From Citrobacter amalonaticus (GTDB lineage Bacteria > Pseudomonadota > Gammaproteobacteria > Enterobacterales > Enterobacteriaceae): DNA of 64,000 nucleotides. Under the pieces are notes generated by a model. It saw only the letters and a program-made list of their open reading frames with translations, searched no databases and had not been told where the DNA came from. The DNA is taken from assembly GCF_018252635.1 (NCBI RefSeq), contig NZ_JAGTXM010000001.1, positions 122-64,121 on the forward strand, written 5' to 3'. Below are positions 38,739-47,669 of this stretch, piece by piece (the stretch's first letter is position 1; each line of letters opens with the position of its first letter). A program made the position numbers and the translations under genes.

Positions 38739-39025
38739 CGTCAACACGTTGAAAGCGCAGGGGGTTAAACCCCGCCGGCACGTCAGGAACGGCAGCGGCT
38801 GTTTTCCGGAGGTGTTCCGTCAACCGATGACACCTGAACAATGGGTTCGATTCCCGATTCATTTTCCCAATGAAACTGGTTGTTAATCATAGAAATAAAA
38901 ACGGGTACTGCGCAGTCAGCAGGCCCAAAAACAGGTTGCCGGTCACGATGCCGCGCCGCAGGCAAAAGGGAATTCCCCTGCAGCCTCGCCTCCACACCCG
39001 CACCTGACTTTGATAAGGAAAAGAG
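38739..39025 (+). ncRNA. Y-RNA-like leader RNA with a circularly permuted tRNA-like domain
   Basis: The 5' part of the sigma54 transcript has no credible coding frame but is rich in pairing. CGGCACGT (38776-38783) and CTGTTTT (38799-38805) can pair with ACG-A-TGCCG (38945-38953) and AAAACAG (38928-38934), forming a long closing stem. Inside are a hairpin GGTGT/ACACC (38811-38834) and a canonical T-arm GGG-TTCGATT-CCC (38843-38855). Next come a six-base-pair helix TTCATT/AATGAA capped by five bases (38858-38874), a D-arm-like hairpin, and a seven-base-loop hairpin CTGC-GCAGTCA-GCAG (38908-38922). The order T-arm, capped acceptor, D-arm is that of bacterial Y RNA (YrlA) tRNA mimics. Ends are uncertain. 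Confidence 0.6.
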
Positions 39026-39029
39026 AAAA

Positions 39030-40157
39030 ATGACGAAGAAAATCACTATCCGCAAAGGACAATTAGGCCTGTTAGCAAAAAACGGCGACTACTATCAGGT
39101 TCTGAAGGCAGGTGAACACCGTCTGCCGTGGTTCAATACGCCAGAGGTGCTGGTAGTTAATCTGGACGGCAGCGAAGTGCCGGAAGCGCTGGCGAATTAT
39201 TTACGCCGCTTTCAGCCAGACTGGGTAACGCATTATACCCTGGCCGTTGATCTTAACGACAGCGAAGCGGGGGCGTTATACATGAACGAGGTGTTGCAGG
39301 AGATCCTGCCGCCGTCAACGCGCCGTTTGTACTGGCAGGCCGACGACGCCTTGAAACTGGTACGGATGGATACGCGTCAGGTTCAGGTGCCTGCAGAGGT
39401 CATGAATGCGGTTCTGCAACCGCGACGTAGCGGTACGGTAAAAGGTCGGGAAGCAATGCTTACCGTACAGGCTCCGGCCTGGCATGCGGGGGTATTGAAA
39501 ATTGACGGCGAGACGCAGGCATTGCTGCCGCCGGGTCTGACGGCGTACTGGAAAGTAAATCATCTGGTTGACGCTGAAGTGGTAGATACCCGTTTGCAGG
39601 TACTGGAAGTGAGCGGTCAGGAAATTTTGACCAAAGATAAGGTCAACCTGCGCCTGAACCTGGCGGCGAACTGGCGTTACAGCGATGTGTTGCAGGCCTT
39701 TGCGCAGCTCACTAAACCGCTCGACCATCTGTACCGTGAACTGCAGTTTGCGCTACGTGAGGCCGTCGGGACGCGCACGCTCGATGAACTGCTGGAAGAT
39801 AAGCAGGTGATTGATGACGTAGTCAGCGCACAGGTGAAAGACCGCATGGCGCCCTATGGCATCGACGTGGCCTCGCTGGGCGTGAAGGACATCGTGTTGC
39901 CGGGGGATATGAAGACGATACTGTCCCGTCTGGTTGAAGCGGAAAAATCGGCGCAGGCCAACGTGATCCGCCGTCGTGAAGAAACGGCTGCGACGCGCTC
40001 GTTGTTAAATACGGCAAAAGTGATGGAAAACAACCCGGTGGCACTGCGCTTAAAAGAGCTGGAAACGCTTGAAAGAGTGGCGGAGCGTATCGATAAAATC
40101 TCGGTATTCGTTGGCCTGGACCAGGTTCTGCACGGCTTAGTGAACATTAAAGGATAA
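39030..40157 (+). CDS. SPFH/slipin-family protein of the RNA repair operon
   Basis: A 375-residue protein with a central SPFH (band-7) domain (about 190-330: VLEVSGQEILTKDKVNLRLNLAANWRY to VASLGVKDIVLPGDM). An alpha-helical region rich in charged residues (EAEKSAQANVIRRREETAATRS) follows. No clear transmembrane segment is seen at the N-terminus. The ATG at 39030 has AAGGAAAAGAG upstream. SPFH proteins scaffold membrane or ring assemblies. In RtcB neighbourhoods they occur repeatedly but their task is unknown. Five bases separate it from rtcB. Confidence 0.87.
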   Translation: MTKKITIRKGQLGLLAKNGDYYQVLKAGEHRLPWFNTPEVLVVNLDGSEVPEALANYLRRFQPDWVTHYTLAVDLNDSEAGALYMNEVLQEILPPSTRRLYWQADDALKLVRMDTRQVQVPAEVMNAVLQPRRSGTVKGREAMLTVQAPAWHAGVLKIDGETQALLPPGLTAYWKVNHLVDAEVVDTRLQVLEVSGQEILTKDKVNLRLNLAANWRYSDVLQAFAQLTKPLDHLYRELQFALREAVGTRTLDELLEDKQVIDDVVSAQVKDRMAPYGIDVASLGVKDIVLPGDMKTILSRLVEAEKSAQANVIRRREETAATRSLLNTAKVMENNPVALRLKELETLERVAERIDKISVFVGLDQVLHGLVNIKG

Positions 40158-40162
40158 GAAAC

Positions 40163-41389
40163 ATGGCACATAATGACTATGCGCTGCTGACGTCGCAGAA
40201 CGCGGCGCCAGTGAAAATGTGGACGCACGGCGTCCCGGTGGAACCTGAGGCGCAACAGCAATTGCTGAACACGGCGAAGATGCCGTTCATTTTTAAGCAT
40301 CTGGCGGTGATGCCGGATGTGCATCTGGGGAAAGGGTCAACGATTGGCAGCGTGATCCCGACCAAAGGGGCGATTATTCCGGCGGCGGTGGGGGTGGACA
40401 TCGGCTGCGGGATGATTGCGGTGCGTACCTCGCTGCTGGCAGGCGATCTGCCGGATAACCTCAGCGGGTTGCGGAGCGCAATTGAGCAGGCCGTTCCACA
40501 CGGACGTACCAATACGCGCTCCCGTCGCGATAAAGGGGCGTGGGACACGCCGCCAGAGGAGGTGAGTACTCACTGGGGGACACTGGCACCGCGCTTTAAG
40601 CGCCTGACTGACAAGTATCCCTCGCTGTTGAAAACCAATAACCATCAGCATCTGGGAACGTTGGGAACCGGTAATCACTTCATTGAGGTTTGTCTGGATG
40701 AGCAGCAGCGTGTCTGGGTGATGTTGCACAGCGGTTCGCGTGGCGTAGGGAATGCCATCGGCAACGTGTTTATCACGCTGGCACAGCAGGATATGCAGCA
40801 GCATATCGCGAATCTCCCGGACCGAAACCTGGCCTATTTTCAGGAAGGGAGTCGGCACTATAACGACTACATCGACGCGGTGGAATGGGCGCAGGATTTT
40901 GCCCGACAAAACCGGGAGGTGATGATGTCTCGTGTGCTGGCCGCGCTGTCGCGTAGCGTGAGTAAACCGTTTCTCACCCAGCAGGAAGCGGTGAATTGCC
41001 ACCATAACTACGTGCAAAAAGAGCGCCACTTTGGTGAAGAGGTGCTGGTAACCCGTAAAGGCGCTGTTTCCGCACAGAAGGGTCAGATGGGGATTATCCC
41101 GGGGTCGATGGGGGCGAAAAGCTTCATCGTGCGTGGATTGGGGAATGAAGAGAGCTTCTGCTCCTGCAGCCATGGGGCGGGAAGAACCATGAGCCGAACG
41201 GCGGCTAAAAAACGTTTTACCGTCGCGGATCAGATCCGGGCGACGGCCCACGTTGAATGCCGAAAGGACAGCGAGGTGATCGATGAAATTCCGATGGCCT
41301 ACAAAGACATCGATGCCGTAATGGCGGCACAGTCTTCGCTGGTGGAGATCGTGCATACGCTACGGCAGGTGGTGTGTGTAAAAGGATGA
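40163..41389 (+). CDS. rtcB: RNA-splicing ligase RtcB
   Basis: A 408-residue GTP- and Mn-dependent ligase that joins RNA 3'-phosphate or 2',3'-cyclic phosphate ends to 5'-OH ends, as in broken tRNAs. Metal-binding Cys in VGVDIGCGM, His in GTGNHFIEV and NCHHNYVQKE, and the guanylylated His in CSCSHGAGRTMSR are all present. Length equals E. coli RtcB. No rtcA (3'-phosphate cyclase) follows; a nucleotidyltransferase takes that place, six bases away. Confidence 0.97.
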   Translation: MAHNDYALLTSQNAAPVKMWTHGVPVEPEAQQQLLNTAKMPFIFKHLAVMPDVHLGKGSTIGSVIPTKGAIIPAAVGVDIGCGMIAVRTSLLAGDLPDNLSGLRSAIEQAVPHGRTNTRSRRDKGAWDTPPEEVSTHWGTLAPRFKRLTDKYPSLLKTNNHQHLGTLGTGNHFIEVCLDEQQRVWVMLHSGSRGVGNAIGNVFITLAQQDMQQHIANLPDRNLAYFQEGSRHYNDYIDAVEWAQDFARQNREVMMSRVLAALSRSVSKPFLTQQEAVNCHHNYVQKERHFGEEVLVTRKGAVSAQKGQMGIIPGSMGAKSFIVRGLGNEESFCSCSHGAGRTMSRTAAKKRFTVADQIRATAHVECRKDSEVIDEIPMAYKDIDAVMAAQSSLVEIVHTLRQVVCVKG

Positions 41390-41395
41390 AATAAG

Positions 41396-42181
41396 ATGAC
41401 GAAAAATGCAGTGAGTGCCGCAATGCGCGAACGGGTCACGCGGCAACTCAAAGAGATAGAAACCCGCTACGGCGTCAGGGTGCTGTATGCCTGTGAATCG
41501 GGGAGCCGCGGCTGGGGATTTGCCTCGCCGGATAGCGATTACGATGTGCGGTTTTTGTATGTTCATCCGCCACAGTGGTATCTGCGGGTCGAGGCACCGC
41601 GGGACGTGATCGAACTGCCGATTGACGACGAACTGGACGTGTGTGGCTGGGAGTGGCGTAAAGCGCTGGGTCTGCTGAAGGGTGCTAACCCGACGCTAAT
41701 CGAGTGGCTGGATTCTCCGGTGATTTATCAGCAGGATGATGCCACGATCGGCGCGCTTAAAGCGATGATACCGCAATGGTTTTCTCCGCTTCGCGCTCGC
41801 TGGCACTACTACTCGATGGCGCGAAAAAACTTTCGCGGCTATTTACAGGGGGAAGCGGTGCGCCTGAAAAAATACTTCTACGTCCTGCGTCCGCTGTTGG
41901 CGGTGCGTTGGGTCGAAGCGGGGAAAGGCGTTCCGCCCATGCGTTTTGCCGAACTGCTGGCGGGAAGCGATTTGGATGCGCCGTTACGTCAGGAAATAGA
42001 TGAACTGCTGGCGCGCAAACAGCGTGCGGGAGAGGCGGAATATGGCCCGCGTCGCCCGCTGCTACATGCGTTTATCCATACTGAACTGGCGCGAGGCGAA
42101 ATCCCGCCCACGCTGCCAGATAGCCGGGAAGGCGATGTGAAGGCACTGGATCGACTGTTGTATGAGACGGTGATGTCGTGA
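41396..42181 (+). CDS. RlaP-type nucleotidyltransferase (RNA-ligase-associated pol-beta family)
   Basis: A 261-residue DNA-polymerase-beta-superfamily nucleotidyltransferase (PF10127 type). The catalytic core has ESGSRGWGFASPDSDYDVRFLY (about residues 30-51), giving the G-S motif and two acidic metal ligands. The rest is helical. RlaP proteins have been predicted from gene neighbourhoods to add nucleotides or repair RNA ends together with RtcB. Co-transcription with rtcB here fits this prediction. The reaction has not been shown as far as I know. Confidence 0.85.
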   Translation: MTKNAVSAAMRERVTRQLKEIETRYGVRVLYACESGSRGWGFASPDSDYDVRFLYVHPPQWYLRVEAPRDVIELPIDDELDVCGWEWRKALGLLKGANPTLIEWLDSPVIYQQDDATIGALKAMIPQWFSPLRARWHYYSMARKNFRGYLQGEAVRLKKYFYVLRPLLAVRWVEAGKGVPPMRFAELLAGSDLDAPLRQEIDELLARKQRAGEAEYGPRRPLLHAFIHTELARGEIPPTLPDSREGDVKALDRLLYETVMS

Positions 42182-42196
42182 CCGTGTTGCCCGATG

Positions 42197-42228
42197 TGCC
42201 CGATGACGCTCACGCTTATCGGGCCTAC
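42197..42228. repeat. REP between the rlaP-like gene and lysC
   Basis: A single REP palindrome, GCCCGATGACGCTCACGCTTA with CGGGCCTAC (joined), lies between two convergent genes. Confidence 0.75.
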
Positions 42229-42251
42229 AACGTCCGGCATTCAGGCCGGTC

Positions 42252-43601
42252 TCACTCAAACAAATTCTGGTGCAGCTTCTGCACCACCTGTTCTGCCTCG
42301 GTGCCAGGCACCAGGAAACAGAGGTTATGGCTGGAGGCACCGTAGCAAATCATGCGGATATTGAACGGCTCCAGCACGCCGAACACCTCTTTGCCGACGC
42401 CGCAGGCTTTCGACAAATCGTTACCAATCAGCGCGACCAGCGCAAGACCCTCTTCCACTTCCACCCGACACAAAGCCGACAGCTCCATAAGCAGGGATTG
42501 TGTCAGCAGCGTGTCGCCGGTGGAGGTGGAACCGGTAGTGTCCAACGTCAGCGCTACGCTCACTTCCGAGGTGGTAATCAAATCTACGGAGATATTATGG
42601 CGTGCCAGAATGCCGAACACTTCAGCCAGGAAACCGCGCGAGTGCAGCATATTCAGGCTGTGCAGGGTCAGCAGCGTCTGCTTACGACGCAGCGCCAGTG
42701 CCCGAAACAGCGGTGGATTCTCGGTTTTGTTGCAGACCAGCGTGCCCCCCGCTTTCGGGTCTTTACTGGAGCCGACGAAGACCGGAATATCGCTGCGCAC
42801 AGCAGGCAGTAACGTCGCCGGGTGCAAGACTTTCGCACCAAAGGTAGCCATTTCCGCAGCCTCTTCAAAGGCGATTTCATCAATGCGTTGCGCCGCAGGC
42901 ACCACACGCGGGTCGGTGGTATAAATGCCAGGAACGTCCGTCCAGATATCGACACGCGCCGCATGGAGCGCTTCGGCCAGCAGGGCTGCCGTGTAGTCGC
43001 TGCCGCCACGTCCGAGCGTCGTTGTACGCCCTTTACTTTCGCTGCCAATAAACCCCTGAGTGATCACCAGTCCTTCGCTCAAACGTGGCATCAGTTGCAG
43101 CGTTGCCAGTTCAGCCAGCGCGGCGACGTCCGGTTCGGCACGGCCAAAGCGATCGTTGGTACGCATCACTTTACGCACATCGAACCACTGCGCCTGAACG
43201 TTACGCTCGCGCAGAATTTCAACAAACAGCAGGGTGGACATCAGCTCGCCGTGGCTGACCAGTTCATCCGTCAGCGCGGTAGAGGTGGCTAATGAGGCTG
43301 CTTCCGCCAGGGTAGTGATATTTTCCAGCAGACGTTCGATCTCTTCACGAATCACGTTCGGATAGCGCAGACGCTCCAGGATATCGAACTGAATTTGGCG
43401 GATGGCATCGAGCTTCTCAAAGCGGGCCTGGGGTTCGAGTCCTTCTGCCAGCGCAACCAGCAGGTTGGTGATGCCTGCGGAAGCGGAAAGCACGACTAAA
43501 CGCACGTTTGCATCGGAAAGCACCACGTCGGCGCTGCGGTTCATGGCATCAAAATCGGCGACGCTGGTACCGCCAAATTTGGAAACAACGATTTCTGTCA
43601 T
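42252..43601 (-). CDS. lysC: Lysine-sensitive aspartokinase III LysC
   Basis: A 449-residue kinase that phosphorylates aspartate in the first step of the lysine, threonine and methionine pathway. The kinase signature VVSKFGGTSVADFDAM is at the N-terminus, and tandem ACT domains for lysine feedback inhibition occupy the C-terminal third (about 300-449). Length matches E. coli. The GAGG ribosome-binding site is preceded by only a short leader; see the separate note on the missing riboswitch. Confidence 0.97.
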   Translation of the reverse strand: MTEIVVSKFGGTSVADFDAMNRSADVVLSDANVRLVVLSASAGITNLLVALAEGLEPQARFEKLDAIRQIQFDILERLRYPNVIREEIERLLENITTLAEAASLATSTALTDELVSHGELMSTLLFVEILRERNVQAQWFDVRKVMRTNDRFGRAEPDVAALAELATLQLMPRLSEGLVITQGFIGSESKGRTTTLGRGGSDYTAALLAEALHAARVDIWTDVPGIYTTDPRVVPAAQRIDEIAFEEAAEMATFGAKVLHPATLLPAVRSDIPVFVGSSKDPKAGGTLVCNKTENPPLFRALALRRKQTLLTLHSLNMLHSRGFLAEVFGILARHNISVDLITTSEVSVALTLDTTGSTSTGDTLLTQSLLMELSALCRVEVEEGLALVALIGNDLSKACGVGKEVFGVLEPFNIRMICYGASSHNLCFLVPGTEAEQVVQKLHQNLFE

Positions 43602-43894
43602 AACAACCTCGTGTCAGGGAGTGAGAAAGCGACCTGGGCACAAAGGCAGAACAGAAACCGGTGCAGGCGCAAATACCGTATTTATAAATAAAATGTGCAG
43701 ACGACACTGTCAACGCCGGGATTATGCGGATTTTTCATGCTGGCAAGTGGCTGAGTAACCGTACTTATAACAACGCTGTTTTTTCACTGTATTTGACCGG
43801 GACCAGGGCAACGGCACTAAAACAATCACACTTTTCTGTGACTGGCGTTACAATCGATCCCAGTCACAATTCTCAAATCAGAAGAGTATTGCTA
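43602..43894. promoter_or_regulatory. Short lysC-pgi spacer, lysine riboswitch not found
   Basis: On the minus strand TTGACA (43710-43715) and an AT-rich -10 (TATTTA or TATAAA) about 17-20 bp on form a good promoter. The predicted lysC leader is then only about 80 nt. It ends in CCTGACACGAGG before the start, as the E. coli leader does. The conserved lysine-aptamer motifs that fill most of the E. coli leader (about 300 nt) are not present. The rest of the spacer carries the pgi promoter. Confidence 0.7.
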
Positions 43895-45541
43895 ATGAAA
43901 AACATCAATCCAACGCAGACCTCTGCCTGGCAGGCACTACAAAAACACTTTGACGACATGAAGGACGTTACCCTCGCGGATCTGTTCGCGAAAGACAGCG
44001 ATCGCTTCAATAAATTCTCCGCAACGTTTGACGATCTGATGCTGGTGGATTATTCCAAAAACCGCATCACCGAAGAGACGCTGGCGAAACTGCAGGATCT
44101 GGCGAAAGAGACCGATCTGGCGGGCGCTATCAAGTCCATGTTCTCCGGCGAGAAGATCAACCGTACTGAAGATCGTGCTGTGCTGCATGTGGCGCTGCGT
44201 AACCGTAGCAATACCCCAATTATCGTGGACGGCAAAGATGTCATGCCGGAAGTCAACGCGGTGCTGGAGAAGATGAAATCCTTCTCTGAAGCCATTATTT
44301 CGGGTCAGTGGAAAGGTTATACCGGTAAAGCGATCACTGACGTGGTCAACATCGGTATCGGCGGCTCCGATCTCGGCCCGTTCATGGTGACCGAAGCGCT
44401 GCGTCCGTACAAAAACCACCTGAATATGCACTTTGTTTCTAACGTTGACGGTACCCATATCGCCGAAGTGTTGAAGAAAGTGAATCCGGAAACCACCCTG
44501 TTCCTCGTGGCGTCCAAGACTTTCACCACGCAGGAGACCATGACTAACGCTCACAGCGCGCGTGACTGGTTCCTGAAATCCGCCGGTGATGAAAAACATG
44601 TTGCGAAACACTTCGCTGCGCTGTCTACCAATGCGAAAGCAGTCGGTGAGTTCGGTATCGATACCGCCAACATGTTCGAGTTCTGGGACTGGGTGGGGGG
44701 ACGTTACTCGCTGTGGTCAGCGATTGGTCTGTCGATTATCCTGTCTGTCGGTTACGACAACTTTGTGCAACTGCTGTCCGGTGCGCATGCGATGGATAAG
44801 CACTTCTCGACCACGCCGCTGGAGAACAACCTGCCGGTGCTGCTGGCGCTGATTGGTATCTGGTACAACAATTTCTTTGGTGCCGAAACCGAAGCTATCC
44901 TGCCGTACGACCAGTATATGCACCGTTTCGCGGCCTATTTTCAGCAGGGCAACATGGAATCCAACGGGAAATACGTTGACCGTAACGGCAACCCGGTGGA
45001 TTACCAGACGGGCCCGATCATCTGGGGTGAACCGGGCACCAACGGTCAGCACGCGTTCTATCAGCTGATTCATCAGGGAACCAAAATGGTTCCGTGTGAC
45101 TTTATCGCACCGGCGATTACCCATAACCCGCTGTCCGATCACCATCCGAAGCTGCTGTCTAACTTCTTCGCGCAGACCGAAGCGCTGGCGTTCGGGAAAT
45201 CCCGCGAAGTGGTTGAACAGGAATACCGCGATCAGGGTAAAGATCCGGCTCAGCTTGACCACGTTGTGCCGTTCAAAGTGTTTGAAGGCAACCGCCCAAC
45301 TAACTCTATCCTGCTGCGTGAAATTACCCCGTTTAGCCTGGGGGCGCTGATCGCGCTGTATGAGCACAAAATCTTTACTCAGGGCATCATCCTGAACATC
45401 TTTACCTTCGACCAGTGGGGCGTGGAGCTGGGTAAACAGCTGGCAAACCGTATTCTGCCGGAGCTGAAAGATGATAAAGCGATCGAGAGCCACGATAGCT
45501 CAACTAACGGACTGATTAATCGTTATAAATCCTGGCGTTAA
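43895..45541 (+). CDS. pgi: Glucose-6-phosphate isomerase Pgi
   Basis: Interconverts glucose 6-phosphate and fructose 6-phosphate in the cytoplasm. The 548-residue product has both family signatures: [19 protein letters not shown] and [14 protein letters not shown], plus the catalytic Glu in the [12 protein letters not shown] region. The ATG at 43895 ([12 protein letters not shown]) agrees with the E. coli start; an in-frame ATG at 43724 lies in the promoter region. It is monocistronic, ending in its own terminator. Confidence 0.97.
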   Translation: MKNINPTQTSAWQALQKHFDDMKDVTLADLFAKDSDRFNKFSATFDDLMLVDYSKNRITEETLAKLQDLAKETDLAGAIKSMFSGEKINRTEDRAVLHVALRNRSNTPIIVDGKDVMPEVNAVLEKMKSFSEAIISGQWKGYTGKAITDVVNIGIGGSDLGPFMVTEALRPYKNHLNMHFVSNVDGTHIAEVLKKVNPETTLFLVASKTFTTQETMTNAHSARDWFLKSAGDEKHVAKHFAALSTNAKAVGEFGIDTANMFEFWDWVGGRYSLWSAIGLSIILSVGYDNFVQLLSGAHAMDKHFSTTPLENNLPVLLALIGIWYNNFFGAETEAILPYDQYMHRFAAYFQQGNMESNGKYVDRNGNPVDYQTGPIIWGEPGTNGQHAFYQLIHQGTKMVPCDFIAPAITHNPLSDHHPKLLSNFFAQTEALAFGKSREVVEQEYRDQGKDPAQLDHVVPFKVFEGNRPTNSILLREITPFSLGALIALYEHKIFTQGIILNIFTFDQWGVELGKQLANRILPELKDDKAIESHDSSTNGLINRYKSWR

Positions 45542-45551
45542 TCTGGCGCCG

Positions 45552-45628
45552 TGCCGGATGGCGACACTAATGCGTCTTATCCGGCCTGGTCTCTGCCGTA
45601 GGCCTGATTAGCGAAGTGTCAACAGGCG
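45552..45628. repeat. REP-type palindromes after pgi
   Basis: GCCGGATGGCGACACTAATGC and its mirror, plus a second degenerate unit GTAGGCCTGATTAGCG, lie between pgi and its terminator. Confidence 0.7.
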
Positions 45629-45640
45629 CATTAATAATGA

Positions 45641-45671
45641 AAAGAGCCGATATTATTATCGGCTCTTTTTA
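45641..45671 (+). terminator. pgi terminator
   Basis: AAGAGCCGATA and TATCGGCTC form a strong hairpin followed by TTTTT, 100 bp after the pgi stop codon. Confidence 0.92.
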
Positions 45672-45990
45672 TGAGATAATTCCGGTTGTCCGTGTGGTTT
45701 CCCTTAATCTTATATTGAGCTTATTCCTAAAATAATAAATAACCTTAAAATAACCCTGTGTTATTTTAGGAAAATACGGATCGGTTGATTACTGATAAAA
45801 ATCATAACATATTGATTTAGATATTTATTATATTTTCAGATAAAACCAATCATCCAGCAAAAGTCCAATTATCCTAAAACTGCCTCGCTATTTCCCCCTG
45901 CCGTAATTCGCATGCTTTAGTTGTGTATACTCGATCCCGCCCGAAATGCTTTTGGGTAAATCTCCATTCATTCAATGAAGGGAAATTGTT
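45672..45990 (+). promoter_or_regulatory. yjbEFGH promoter region with RcsB-type box
   Basis: A 319-bp AT-rich spacer. TGAGCTTATTCCTA at 45716-45729 is close to the RcsAB box TAAGAATATTCCTA, and a second ATTATCCTA motif lies at about 45867-45875. TATACT near 45926 may be the -10 element. In E. coli yjbEFGH is induced by the Rcs phosphorelay, which agrees with these sites. Confidence 0.6.
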
Positions 45991-46233
45991 ATGAAAAAAG
46001 TTCTGTATGGCATTTTTGCCATATCTGCGCTTGCGGCGAGTTCTGTCTATGCAGCCCCTGTTCAGGTGGGTGAAGCGGCAGGGTCGGCAGCAACGTCGGT
46101 GTCGGCGGGTAGCTCCTCGGCATCCAGCGTGAGCACCGTAAGTTCGGCGGTGGGTGTCGCTCTCGCGGCAACTGGCGGCGGTGACGGTTCCAATACCGGG
46201 ACTACCACCACCACGACCACCAGTACCCAGTAA
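45991..46233 (+). CDS. yjbE: Secreted Ser/Thr-rich small protein YjbE
   Basis: An 80-residue exported protein: signal peptide [21 protein letters not shown], then a low-complexity region rich in Ser, Ala, Thr and Gly that ends in a threonine run. It is the first gene of the yjbEFGH operon, which is linked to an exopolysaccharide in E. coli. The mature protein has no recognisable catalytic domain. A hairpin follows the gene. Confidence 0.93.
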   Translation: MKKVLYGIFAISALAASSVYAAPVQVGEAAGSAATSVSAGSSSASSVSTVSSAVGVALAATGGGDGSNTGTTTTTTTSTQ

Positions 46234-46246
46234 GAACGGTACATTT

Positions 46247-46274
46247 AATCCTAACCACACTTCGGTGTGGTTAT
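46247..46274 (+). terminator. Intra-operon hairpin between yjbE and yjbF
   Basis: AACCACAC-TTCG-GTGTGGTT is a perfect eight-base-pair stem with a UUCG loop, followed by ATTTTG. It resembles a partial terminator or mRNA-stabilising hairpin, which could make yjbE mRNA more abundant than yjbFGH. Confidence 0.75.
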
Positions 46275-46296
46275 TTTGCCCCTCTGGAGAAGAGTC

Positions 46297-46935
46297 GTGA
46301 AGCGACCTGCACTCATATTACTTTGCCTGCTGTTACAGGCGTGCTCAGCCACTACAAAGCAACTGGGCAATTCGCTGTGGGACAGTTTGTTTGGCACGCC
46401 CGGCGTACAGCTAACGGACGATGATATTCAAAACATGCCCTACGCCAGCCAGTACATGCAGCTCAATGGCGGGCCGCAGCTGTTTGTGGTGCTCGCTTTC
46501 GCAGAGAACGGGCAGCAGAAATGGGTGACGCAGGATCAGGCCACTCTCGTAACCCAGCATGGTCGTCTGGTGAAAACGCTGCTGGGCGGCGACAACCTTA
46601 TCGACGTGAATAATCTCGCAGATGACCCGCTGAGCACACCGAATCAGATCGTCGACGGCGCTACCTGGACCCGCACGATGGGTTGGACGGAATACAAGCA
46701 GGTGCGCTATGCCACCGCGCGCTCTGTCTTTACATGGGATGGCAACGACACGGTAAACGTCGGCAGTGAAGAGACCCCGGTTCGCGTGCTGGATGAAGCC
46801 ATCACAACCGATCAGGCGCGCTGGCATAACCGTTACTGGATCGATAGCGAAGGGCAAATCCGCCAGTCGGAGCAGTATCTGGGCGCGAACTTTTTCCCGG
46901 TGAAAACCACGCTGATTAAGGCGGCAAAATCATGA
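46297..46935 (+). CDS. yjbF: Exopolysaccharide-related lipoprotein YjbF
   Basis: A 212-residue outer-membrane-type lipoprotein with the lipobox LLLQACS near residue 16. It belongs to the YjbF/GfcB family, which occurs in capsule and exopolysaccharide loci. The GTG at 46297 gives the same length and N-terminus (MKRPALIL) as E. coli YjbF and has GGAGAAGAG upstream. Its stop overlaps yjbG by four bases. Confidence 0.94.
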   Translation: MKRPALILLCLLLQACSATTKQLGNSLWDSLFGTPGVQLTDDDIQNMPYASQYMQLNGGPQLFVVLAFAENGQQKWVTQDQATLVTQHGRLVKTLLGGDNLIDVNNLADDPLSTPNQIVDGATWTRTMGWTEYKQVRYATARSVFTWDGNDTVNVGSEETPVRVLDEAITTDQARWHNRYWIDSEGQIRQSEQYLGANFFPVKTTLIKAAKS

Positions 46936-47669
46936 TGAAACAGACTATTGCGGCGCTGCTCCTCAGCCTGAGCGCGTCATCTGTTTTTGCCGCCGGGACC
47001 ATTAAGGTTTTTAGCGCCGGGAGCACAGAGCCGAAAACGCTTACCGGCGCAGAGCATCTTATCGATCTGGTGGGGCAGCCCAGACTGGCGAACAGCTGGT
47101 GGCCGGGCGCGGTGATCGCTGAAGAGAAAGCGACGGTGAAAGCGCAGAGCCAACAGCAGGCGTTGCTGGGGCGTCTGGCGGCGTTAAGCGCCAACGCGAG
47201 CGGAGAGGATGCCGCCGCGATCAACGCGCTGCGCCAGCAAGTTCAGGCGCTGAAAGTGACCGGTCGACAACTGGTGAATCTCGATCCGGACATGGTGCGG
47301 GTCAGCGAGCGCGGCAACCCGCCATTGCAGGGCAACTATACGCTGTGGGTCGGCGGGCAACCGACGGACGTTACGCTCTTTGGTCTGATAAGCCGTCCCG
47401 GAAAGCAGCCGTTTATGCCCGGGCGCGACGTCGTCAGCTATCTCGACGGACAAGACCGACTCAGCGGCGCTGACCGCAGCTATGCATGGATTGTTTATCC
47501 CGATGGCCGTACGCAGAAAGTCCCGGTGGCTTACTGGAATAAACGTCACGTCGAGCCGATGCCGGGCAGCATCATTTTTGTCGGGCTGGACGATTCTCTC
47601 TGGAGCAGCGAACCGGACGCGCTGAACGTCGACATTCTTCACACCCTGACGCAGCGGATACCTCAATAA
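46932..47669 (+). CDS. yjbG: Periplasmic capsule-biosynthesis family protein YjbG
   Basis: A 245-residue exported protein with a signal peptide ([20 protein letters not shown]). It belongs to the YjbG/GfcC family, whose E. coli relative GfcC is a periplasmic protein of the group 4 capsule operon. Segments such as [18 protein letters not shown] and [14 protein letters not shown] are typical. It overlaps yjbF by four bases and shares one base with yjbH, so the genes are translationally coupled. Confidence 0.93.
   Translation: MMKQTIAALLLSLSASSVFAAGTIKVFSAGSTEPKTLTGAEHLIDLVGQPRLANSWWPGAVIAEEKATVKAQSQQQALLGRLAALSANASGEDAAAINALRQQVQALKVTGRQLVNLDPDMVRVSERGNPPLQGNYTLWVGGQPTDVTLFGLISRPGKQPFMPGRDVVSYLDGQDRLSGADRSYAWIVYPDGRTQKVPVAYWNKRHVEPMPGSIIFVGLDDSLWSSEPDALNVDILHTLTQRIPQ

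Noticed and set aside
38842-38875. Ordinary tRNA gene suggested by the T-arm
   Set aside because: A canonical T-arm is present, but the helix after it closes on itself and no 5' acceptor strand lies at tRNA distance upstream. It is a tRNA-like, not a tRNA.
38783-39055. 90-codon minus-strand frame in the rtcR-SPFH spacer
   Set aside because: It lies antisense to the structured RNA, has no ribosome-binding site, and is not expected downstream of a sigma54 promoter in the other direction.
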